DNA of 64,000 bases, from the NCBI GenBank assembly GCA_022825135.1, contig JAJDYN010000013.1:62001-126000 (forward strand). The letters run 5' to 3'. The stretch comes from Gemmatimonadota bacterium (GTDB lineage: Bacteria; Gemmatimonadota; Gemmatimonadetes; Longimicrobiales; Gaopeijiaceae). Within the stretch, counting starts at the first letter, position 1. Every line of letters starts with the position of its first letter. The notes beneath the pieces were generated by a model that saw only the letters and a list, made by a program, of their open reading frames with translations, did not search any database and had not been told where the DNA came from. Made by a program: the position numbers and the translations under genes. Below, piece by piece: positions 1 to 6,987 of this stretch.

Positions 1-1281
1 CGGATGTTCGACGCCGGGAAGGTCGGCGATCCAGAGGCGGTCGAGGGCGGCGAAGGCCAGCCGGCGGCCGTCCGGGGAGGGACGCGCCCCCCGGATCTGC
101 GAGACCGTCATGGTCGAGTCGTTGATGGGATAGTCGAACTTGACCAGCGGGCCCAGTTCCTGCTGGACCCGCGCCTGGAAGGGGATCTCGCTGGCCTCGC
201 CGGACGGCACTTCCACGCGCATGATCTTTCCGCCGTAGCTGGTGATGAGCGCGCGCGAGTCCGGGGTGAAGGCCGAGTTCGGGTAGACGTCCCGGTCTCG
301 CATGCCGCCGCCCTGCGAGTCGTCGCGCTGCACGTCCATCACCAGCCAGCTGTCCCCGCCGGTCTCCACGTCCAGCAGCTTGAGCGCCTCGCGCGCGTCC
401 CAGCGGGTCGCGTACACCACCCAGCGCCCGTCGGGGCTCGGAACCGGACGGAAGGCGCCTTCGTGCTCGTGCGTTCTTACATGGACGCGCCCGGTCTCGC
501 GGTCGAGGAGGGCGAGCTGGAAGGGCCCGACCTGGCGCGCCGAACTGCGCCCGGTGGCGTGGTCGGGGCCGAACTCGAGCACCTCGCCGGAGTTGATGAG
601 GCTCTGTCGGCTCACCGTCTCGAACCCGCCCGCGACCTGGCCACGCACGTTCACCCACAGATAGCGGGGGTCGGCGTCGAAGGCGGCGCCCAGGTGGGCG
701 GGCGGCGCAGGCTCGCCATCCTCCCGATTCCCGGTCATCTGTACGCCCGAGCCCCCGTCCCGGTGGTACAGCCAGAGCTGGGTGCCCTTGTTGGCCACCA
801 CGTACTCGCCGTCCGGTGTCCACACCGGCGACATGTAGCTCTCCCGCTCGGTGTCGGTGAGCTGGCGCGCCCCGCTTCCGTCCGCGCCCGCGACCCAGAT
901 GTTCTCCGAGCCGTCGCGGTCGCTCACGAACACCAGCATCGAGCCGTCCGGCGAGTAGCGCGGCTGCATGTCGTACGCCTGCCCGGTGGTGATGCGCGTC
1001 GCATCCCCGCCCGTGACGGGGAGGGTGTACAGGTCGCCGAGCAGCTCGAAGACGATCGTCTGCCCGTCCGGCGACAGGTCCAGCGAGATCCACGTGCCCT
1101 CGTCGGTCGTGAAGTCCAGGGTGCGCGTGGGGATGAGCGGCAGCGAGTTGGTGCGGCGCGCCTCCGCCGCGGAACTGTCGTTCTGTTCGGTGGTCTGGGC
1201 GGTTGCGGGGTGGGGGAGCAAGGTCGCGATGAGCAGGGCGGTGAGAGCGGCGAAGCCGGTCGAGGGACGGTCTGAGGTCAT
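1..1281 (-). CDS. Secreted WD40/TolB-like beta-propeller protein, N-terminal part (cut by window edge)
   Basis: The visible 427 codons start at an ATG and run off the left end of the window. Residues 5-22 form a signal peptide ending near TATAQT. The mature part has repeated propeller blades of the PD40/TolB type, with recurring phrases such as LSPDGQTIVFELLG, YSPDGSMLVFVSDRDGS and WTPDGEYVVA. This predicts a periplasmic or surface-exposed protein. In related bacteria this kind of N-terminal propeller (EGTWISLDLSPDG) is often followed by a C-terminal amidohydrolase domain, which would lie outside the window, so the enzymatic identity is inference. It could instead be a Tricorn-like or S9-type protein. 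No clear Shine-Dalgarno sequence precedes the start. It is the last gene of a minus-strand run. Confidence 0.75.
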   Translation of the reverse strand, partial: MTSDRPSTGFAALTALLIATLLPHPATAQTTEQNDSSAAEARRTNSLPLIPTRTLDFTTDEGTWISLDLSPDGQTIVFELLGDLYTLPVTGGDATRITTGQAYDMQPRYSPDGSMLVFVSDRDGSENIWVAGADGSGARQLTDTERESYMSPVWTPDGEYVVANKGTQLWLYHRDGGSGVQMTGNREDGEPAPPAHLGAAFDADPRYLWVNVRGQVAGGFETVSRQSLINSGEVLEFGPDHATGRSSARQVGPFQLALLDRETGRVHVRTHEHEGAFRPVPSPDGRWVVYATRWDAREALKLLDVETGGDSWLVMDVQRDDSQGGGMRDRDVYPNSAFTPDSRALITSYGGKIMRVEVPSGEASEIPFQARVQQELGPLVKFDYPINDSTMTVSQIRGARPSPDGRRLAFAALDRLWIADLPGVEHP

Positions 1282-1372
1282 GGCGGCACCCGGCTGCAGG
1301 GGGAGGGAGAGGGTATTCCCGCCACGGTAGCGCGGAGGGAGGGCGGGGGCCATCAGCCTCGGATGGATCCAG

Positions 1373-2710
1373 TCATGACCATCGCGAGGAATACGGAGAT
1401 TCCGTCACAACGATCCGGAACACCTGAACTGTTTCCGTATCGAGCGAGTCCCTGGCCACGCCGAGCAGCCGGTCCCCGTCGATGTCATGAAGCTCGAACC
1501 GTTCGGGCAGGGTCAGATCGCCCAGCCAGGCCCCGGTCGGGTCGAACACGGTCCACGTTTCCGTGAAGACGATGGGGCCGGGGAGACGCGAGTCGAAGAG
1601 GCCGAAGGATTCTTCCGGGAAGACGCGTGCCCGGATGCCGCCCCGGTCGTCCAGCAGGAGCCGGTCGAAGAGCGGTTTGTGGGTCGGATCCTCGGGATAC
1701 TCGTCGAGCGCCGGGAACAGCAGCCTGGTTTCCGGCTCGCCGGCCGGTGCCCGGGCGAGAAACTCCATCCGTCGCTCGGAATAGCGTTGCCGATCCCTCG
1801 CCGACACCGGCCGAGGCCGGCCCGCCCATCGTACAATCGCCTTGAGTTCTCCGGACGAATCGTAGCGCAGGAGTTCGGGGATGCGTCCATTCCCCACGAC
1901 AAACTGGTCATTGCGGGTCGCGTGCGTGCGGCCCGATGTCCCCCAGGGGATGACCCACGGACGCACGCCTCCGTCGAATGTCCGGGTCCATGCCTCGAGC
2001 AGCCCGGCGGTCGTGACGGTATCGACCGCTTCGGAGAACGCATCGACCCACGCGAAGACATCCTCGGTGAAGCCCTGACGGTTGACCGGGGGCATCCGGC
2101 TGCGCTGCTGCACCAGGGCTCGCCGGCAGTTGGTGGAGACACCCTGCACCGGCGCTGCGCGTTCGCCGAGGCGAAACTGTTCCCGGCGCCCGAATGTCCC
2201 GTCCCGGTCGAACAACTGGACCGTCCGACCTCTGTCGACTACCGCGATGGAGTCTCCCGCGCATATGCGAACGTCGTCGATGCGCCGAAGCTCTCCAGGT
2301 CCATCCCCGCGTCCCCCGAAACGCGCGACCAGCGTGCCCGCATGGTCGAAGACCATCACTTCGGAAGTGCCCGCGTTGGCTACGACGATGCCACCATCCG
2401 GGAGGAATCGGGCGCCTTGTACCCGGTACAGTGGAATCTCCTCCCGACCGCCGTCGGGGCTCGACGATGCCCCGATCACCACTTCCGGCATGGACGCGAC
2501 CCGCCAACCGTGATCTTCGCCCCACGCGGGCGCCGCGCTCTCGATGATCCGTATGTCCGCGCTGTCCCGCTCGACCGTCGAACGAACCCCGGATGCCGTC
2601 CCATCCCCGGAGCCGCATCCCGCGAGCGCCGCCGCCGTGACGGCGAGCGACGCCCTGCGGATCCGGAATCCGCGATCCGGATGCCGGCTACATCCCCTTC
2701 TCGCCTCCAT
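1373..2710 (-). CDS. 6-bladed beta-propeller lipoprotein
   Basis: A 445-residue protein of unknown function. The N-terminus has basic residues, a short hydrophobic stretch and a lipobox-like TAAALAGC, so Cys32 is the probable lipidation site. The body has NHL/6-bladed-propeller style repeats, for example GARFLPDGGIVVANAG, VMVFDHAGTLVARFGG and GDSIAVVDRGRTVQLFD. It is probably anchored in the outer membrane or periplasm. Such proteins are common and uncharacterised in Gemmatimonadota-like genomes. The ATG overlaps the 3' end of the upstream S9-family gene by 23 bases, so the two are probably co-transcribed and translationally coupled. The start is not supported by a strong Shine-Dalgarno sequence, and a slightly later start is possible. 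Confidence 0.8.
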   Translation of the reverse strand: MEARRGCSRHPDRGFRIRRASLAVTAAALAGCGSGDGTASGVRSTVERDSADIRIIESAAPAWGEDHGWRVASMPEVVIGASSSPDGGREEIPLYRVQGARFLPDGGIVVANAGTSEVMVFDHAGTLVARFGGRGDGPGELRRIDDVRICAGDSIAVVDRGRTVQLFDRDGTFGRREQFRLGERAAPVQGVSTNCRRALVQQRSRMPPVNRQGFTEDVFAWVDAFSEAVDTVTTAGLLEAWTRTFDGGVRPWVIPWGTSGRTHATRNDQFVVGNGRIPELLRYDSSGELKAIVRWAGRPRPVSARDRQRYSERRMEFLARAPAGEPETRLLFPALDEYPEDPTHKPLFDRLLLDDRGGIRARVFPEESFGLFDSRLPGPIVFTETWTVFDPTGAWLGDLTLPERFELHDIDGDRLLGVARDSLDTETVQVFRIVVTESPYSSRWS

Positions 2711-4688
2711 ATTCGATCTCCGTCACCAGAAACTCGTCGAAGAAGTCCAGCATGTCGTGGAGTTTCTCGATCGTATTGTCGCGCCCATATACGTAATATC
2801 CCTCGTCGGGATATGCCTTGTAGCGCACGATCTTGTAGTGCTGGTCCAGCTTGCGCGCGAAGTCGAGTGCCGCCGGGGCTCCTCCTTCCTCCAGGCGCCA
2901 GTCGGCCGCGATGCCCTCGCCCTGAATCACGAACGTGGGCGTCGTCACCTGATGCGCCTTGAATATCGCGGAGCTGTTGAGATAGACGTCGCGATTCTCC
3001 GGATACGGACCCAGCTCGTACTCGACCAGCTTGATGTGCTGCAGTTCGTGGACCTCGGTGTGGAAATCGGTCATGTCGCCGTAGCCCGAGAGCGAGATGG
3101 CGGCCTGGAAGACATCCGGCGCGAACGCCACCGCGGCCATGGTCATGATGCCGCCGTAGCTGGTGCCGGTGACCGCGATCTTGTCGGGGTCGACGTAGGG
3201 CAGGGACTTCAGGTAGTCGACGCCCGCCAGCACGTCCTCCAGGTCGCAGTGGCCCCAGCATTCGTTGTTCAGGTCCTCGAACTCGAGGCCGTAGCCGGAG
3301 CTGCCGCGGATGTTGGGCATGAGTACGACGTAACCGCGCTGGGCGAAGAAGTGGACCTGCTGGTGGCGGCGGAACTGGTCGTCGAACTGGGACGTGGGGC
3401 CGCCGTGGATCCACATCACGCCGGGGAAGCGCTCGCCCGGGGCCGCGTCCGGGGGCCGGTGCAGGTAGGCTTCGATGGTGAGCCCGTCGGTGCTCGGGTA
3501 GCGCACCTTTTCGGGCATGTGGAGCCCGTCCGCCGCGCCCGGCGGAATCTCGGTGTGCAGGAGTTGCTTGTCGCCCGACGCCACGTCGATGACGAAGAGC
3601 TCGGCGGGCCGCACCGGGGTCTCGAAGGTGTAGCTGATGCGCGTTCCGTCGGGGGACCACTCGGGCCGGAGCGCCGCGCCCGCCTCCGGATCCACCAGGA
3701 CCCGGGGCGCGCCGCCGTCGGCCGGCACCATGCGCAGGGAGTGGACGCCGTCCCGGTTCTCGGTGTAGCTGATCCAGCGGCCGTCCGGGGACCAGCGCGC
3801 GTCGCTCTGGTCGTGGTCGGACGCCGCGACGGGACGCGGTGCGCCGCCGGCGCGGGGCACGAGCCAGAAGTTCAGCCATCCGCTCCGCTGGGAGCGGAAG
3901 AGGATGGTCCCGCCGTCGGGGGAGACCTGCGCGGCGCCGAAGGCCCGTCCGGCGCGGTAGTCGAAGAAGCCGGTGTCGCTCACGACGGGGCGCGGGTTGC
4001 TCCCGTCGGGATCGATCTCGATCACGTCGTGGTCGACCCAGCGGTCGTCCATGCGCACGTAGAGCATCCGGTCGCCGTCGGGTGTCCAGCTCGGGTAGCC
4101 CTCGTAGAGGGGATCGCCGGTCAGGCGCCGCACCTCTCCGTCCGGCACCGACACCGTCCAGATGTCCATGCTGCCGAAGCGGTCGCCGGAGAAGGCGATC
4201 CGCCGGCTGTCCGGCGACCACGCCAGTCCGTTGGCGCGCGCGGCCAGGCCGGTGAGCTGCACGTCGGTGGCGACGCGCATGCCGTTGCCTTCCTCGGCGG
4301 ACCTGAGCCAGATCTCCGGCGCACCGCTCTTGTCGGAGGTATAGGCGATCCAGCGGCCGTCGGGTGACCACACCGGCTGGGGGGCGCCGAGCGAGCCCAC
4401 CCCGCTCAGGCTGAGGTCGTCGGAGAGCGTGCGGAAGGCGCCGTCCTCCGTGGCGACCGCCCCCAGCCCGCCCCCCGACACGAAGGTGATCATCGACCCG
4501 TCGGGAGCCCACTGGGGCGAGCGGCTGCCACCGACCGCCGCCCGCAGGTCGACCAGCGCCTCCGCGCTGACGGGGCCCTCGGCCATCGAGCCCGCCGCAC
4601 CAGCCTCGGCCGCGGGCGCCTCCGGAGTGCAGCCCCACCCCGTCCAGGCCGTCAGGATCGCCGCCGGAACCGCCGTCCACCGTCTCAT
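2688..4688 (-). CDS. S9-family (prolyl oligopeptidase-like) hydrolase, possibly degenerate triad
   Basis: A 666-residue exported protein with an N-terminal TolB/PD40 propeller (about residues 45-400) and a C-terminal alpha/beta-hydrolase domain (about 420-655). The nucleophile motif GTSYGG is present, with Ser510. At the usual S9 histidine position (consensus DEGH) the sequence reads DEGYYVYG, placing Tyr631 where His is expected. At the usual HGxxD aspartate position it reads QGEGI. It may therefore be a pseudo-peptidase, use other residues, or belong to a subfamily with shifted ligands. The start at 4688 is chosen over longer readings because GAGG lies 6 bases upstream and the protein then begins with a signal sequence (MRRWTAVPAAILTAW) followed by a Cys. 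It is followed by the propeller lipoprotein gene with a 23-base overlap. Confidence 0.85.
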   Translation of the reverse strand: MRRWTAVPAAILTAWTGWGCTPEAPAAEAGAAGSMAEGPVSAEALVDLRAAVGGSRSPQWAPDGSMITFVSGGGLGAVATEDGAFRTLSDDLSLSGVGSLGAPQPVWSPDGRWIAYTSDKSGAPEIWLRSAEEGNGMRVATDVQLTGLAARANGLAWSPDSRRIAFSGDRFGSMDIWTVSVPDGEVRRLTGDPLYEGYPSWTPDGDRMLYVRMDDRWVDHDVIEIDPDGSNPRPVVSDTGFFDYRAGRAFGAAQVSPDGGTILFRSQRSGWLNFWLVPRAGGAPRPVAASDHDQSDARWSPDGRWISYTENRDGVHSLRMVPADGGAPRVLVDPEAGAALRPEWSPDGTRISYTFETPVRPAELFVIDVASGDKQLLHTEIPPGAADGLHMPEKVRYPSTDGLTIEAYLHRPPDAAPGERFPGVMWIHGGPTSQFDDQFRRHQQVHFFAQRGYVVLMPNIRGSSGYGLEFEDLNNECWGHCDLEDVLAGVDYLKSLPYVDPDKIAVTGTSYGGIMTMAAVAFAPDVFQAAISLSGYGDMTDFHTEVHELQHIKLVEYELGPYPENRDVYLNSSAIFKAHQVTTPTFVIQGEGIAADWRLEEGGAPAALDFARKLDQHYKIVRYKAYPDEGYYVYGRDNTIEKLHDMLDFFDEFLVTEIEYGGEKGM

Positions 4689-4758
4689 CTCTGCATCCTC
4701 ATGTCCAAGTGCGACGCGGCGGCGAGCGCAGGCCGGCCGGGTTCTGCCCGGCCCCGCC

Positions 4759-5583
4759 CTAGTCCGCCCCGCCTGCGGCCGCGCCGACCGGCGACAGCGC
4801 CCGTCCCCGCAGCAGCGCATCCTTTTCCGTGATCCGCGGCTCGCCTCCCTCCGTGACCTCGATCACCGAATGGGGCGGCACGACCTGCCATTCCGCGGCC
4901 TCATCCAGCCGCTCCGAGGCGATCAGCGTACCCCCGGGAGCGAGCGGATGCCGGCGGGCGACGTACAGCGAGTTCGTCTCGTCGAAGTTCGAGGTGCGGA
5001 TCACGGCGAGATTCCGTCCGTCGGCCAGGATCATGTTGAGCTTGCAGCGCACATCCAGCGAGCCCGCGCGCTCCGCGGCCCGCGCCAGCGCCGTTCCGGG
5101 CGACGCCCCCTTCCAAACCTCCGCCATCGCCAGCAGGAACAGGGTCTCCGTGTCGGATGTCCCCCGGATCTGCGTGTAGAGGTCGTCCGGCAGCGTCGAG
5201 CGCAACGCGCGCATCGCGTGAGTGTGGAACTTGCGCACGTATCCGTTCAGGCCGAAGGACCAGCGCTCGAACACGAACGGGGCCACCTCCCCCCGGTCCA
5301 GCGGAATGCCCGGGCTCGCGCTCCGCACGAGGGCCAGCGAACACGACGAACGCACGGACGAGAGCACATCCTCGAGGTCCGGGTCGTGCCAGATGGGGCG
5401 CGCTTCGCGAATCCGCACCGGGCGTCCGCCGTGATACCAGCCAACGCCATACCCGTCCGCGTTGTGGATCCCGTGGCCCATCTCCCTTGCGTCATAGCTC
5501 TGCCGCACGAGCGTGTGGCTTCCCCCGAACACGATCGGGCGGACGGGCATTTCATCGCCGGAGTAGCATACGAATCGGCACAA
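4759..5583 (-). CDS. Class II glutamine amidotransferase (EgtC/YafJ-like), TTG start
   Basis: An Ntn-type glutamine amidotransferase of 274 residues. These enzymes hydrolyse glutamine with an N-terminal cysteine exposed after Met removal. Reading from the TTG at 5583 gives M-C-R-F-V-C-Y-S, which puts Cys at position 2 exactly as the family requires. AAGGAG lies about 11 bases upstream. A longer in-frame reading from 5679 would bury the cysteine and overlap the next gene, so I reject it. Family features include NADGYGVGWY and the GTSDTETLFLLAM region. The partner domain or substrate is not evident: no EgtB or EgtD gene lies nearby, so calling it ergothioneine-specific is not justified. It sits between the S9 hydrolase and threonine dehydratase genes on the same strand. 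Confidence 0.85.
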   Translation of the reverse strand: MCRFVCYSGDEMPVRPIVFGGSHTLVRQSYDAREMGHGIHNADGYGVGWYHGGRPVRIREARPIWHDPDLEDVLSSVRSSCSLALVRSASPGIPLDRGEVAPFVFERWSFGLNGYVRKFHTHAMRALRSTLPDDLYTQIRGTSDTETLFLLAMAEVWKGASPGTALARAAERAGSLDVRCKLNMILADGRNLAVIRTSNFDETNSLYVARRHPLAPGGTLIASERLDEAAEWQVVPPHSVIEVTEGGEPRITEKDALLRGRALSPVGAAAGGAD

Positions 5584-5662
5584 GGCGCTTGTCTCTCCTT
5601 CGGAGGATGATGGGTTGGTGCCTTCGGAGATGAAGGTTTGCCGGGGATGCGGCGCGTGCAAC

Positions 5663-6685
5663 TCAGGGTGGTGCGGCACCCCCCGCGCGCTCCGGGGCGA
5701 GGATATCCGCCAACAGGCTCAAGTCCACGTTGCCGCCCGAGACGATCGCTCCCGCGGGGCCGGCGTCAAGGTCGGGGATACGCCCGCACAGGAGCGCGGC
5801 CACACCGGCCGCCCCGGCGGGCTCCACCACCATCTTGGCGGTCTCGGCGAGCGCGCGCACGGCCGCGGTGATCTCGGCGTCGCTCACCCGCACGACGCCG
5901 TCCACCAGGGCGCGCACATGCCGGTACGTGATTTCGCCCGCCATGGGTGGGGCGAGCCCGTCGGCAACCGAGCCGACGCGCTCCAGACGGGCCGGCCGCC
6001 CGATGCGCAGGCTTTCGGACATGGCCGCGGCCCCGTGCGGCTCCACGCCGAAGATGCGAAGGTCGGGGTGCAGGCGCTTCATGGCCGCGGCCACCCCGGC
6101 GATCAGCCCGCCGCCCCCCACCGGCACTACCACCACATCCAGATCCACGGCCTGCTCGGCGAGTTCGAGCCCGGTGGTCCCGTGGCCGGCGATGACGGCG
6201 GTGTCGTCGAACGGGTGGGTGAACAGCATCCCCCGGTCGCGCGCCAGCGACTCCGCCAGCGCGAAGGCCTGGTGCACATCGTCGGCGACGACCACCTCCG
6301 CCCCGTAGCCGGCGCTCGCGCGCGCCTTGGTCTCGGATGCGCCCGCGGGCATGACCACCGCGCACGGCACATCCACGCATCCCGCTGCCCACGCCAGCGC
6401 CTGCGCGTGGTTCCCGGCCGACACCGTCACCACCCCGCGACGGGCCGCCCCACCGGCAACCAGCACCTTGTTGAGCGCCCCGCGCACCTTGAAGGACCCG
6501 GTCTTCTGCAGGCTCTCCATCTTGAGCCGAAGCGGGACGCCCGCCCGGCGGCCCAGGCGCCGCGACGACAGCACCGGAGTCCGGTGCAGCCGGGCGCCGA
6601 TGCGGGCACGGGCTTCCTGGACGGCGTCCAGCGTTACGAGCGGTTCGATTCGCGAACTCGGGCGAGCGTGGGACACGGGTGACAA
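5663..6685 (-). CDS. ilvA: Threonine/serine dehydratase, short form (PLP, fold type II)
   Basis: A 340-residue PLP enzyme that deaminates threonine (and often serine) to the 2-oxo acid plus ammonia. The PLP lysine is Lys66 in KTGSFKVRGA, followed by SAGNHAQA and the phosphate-binding GGGGL loop. No C-terminal ACT-like regulatory domain is present, so it resembles the short catabolic type (TdcB) or serine racemase more than allosteric biosynthetic IlvA. The symbol is therefore only approximate. The longest reading starts with TTG at 6685; a GTG three codons later (6676) is an equally good choice and neither has a clear Shine-Dalgarno. The upstream region contains repeated TGACA elements that could be an operator. 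Confidence 0.88.
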   Translation of the reverse strand: MSPVSHARPSSRIEPLVTLDAVQEARARIGARLHRTPVLSSRRLGRRAGVPLRLKMESLQKTGSFKVRGALNKVLVAGGAARRGVVTVSAGNHAQALAWAAGCVDVPCAVVMPAGASETKARASAGYGAEVVVADDVHQAFALAESLARDRGMLFTHPFDDTAVIAGHGTTGLELAEQAVDLDVVVVPVGGGGLIAGVAAAMKRLHPDLRIFGVEPHGAAAMSESLRIGRPARLERVGSVADGLAPPMAGEITYRHVRALVDGVVRVSDAEITAAVRALAETAKMVVEPAGAAGVAALLCGRIPDLDAGPAGAIVSGGNVDLSLLADILAPERAGGAAPP

Positions 6686-6717
6686 GTCACTGACAACATG
6701 ATGTCATTTACTGACAA
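6679..6717. promoter_or_regulatory. TGACA repeat cluster in the ilvA/TonB-barrel divergent region
   Basis: The 302-base divergent gap 6686-6987 contains no gene. Next to the dehydratase start it holds two direct copies of ACTGACAA, at 6689-6696 and 6710-6717, whose starts are 21 bases apart (two helical turns). A related GTGACAA lies at 6679-6685. The first copy also forms an inverted repeat, TGACA at 6691-6695 with TGTCA at 6702-6706. The arrangement looks like a transcription-factor site, but no regulator gene is adjacent and the link is inference. The rest of the gap (about 6720-6970) shows nothing I recognise apart from the AGGAG ribosome-binding site at 6975-6979. Confidence 0.4.
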
Positions 6718-6987
6718 TACCGTTCCTGGCAGTTGAGCGCTGACGAAGAGGGCTGACGCGCCGGCCAGGGGCCAGTGCGCCAATCGGGGATGATGCGCCA
6801 CCTCCGGCGCGAGCGCCAGTGAGCGACGGCCGCCCATCCGAGCCTCAATGGGAACAACCGCCGTTTAGCGGGATACTTCCGGCGCACCCCGTGATGCCGG
6901 CAGTGCTGCGCCGGCCCGCGCGTCGTGATGTCGCGCACCCTCACGACTGGCTCCTTCGGAGCGAGATCTGCACCAGGAGCCCCGGTC

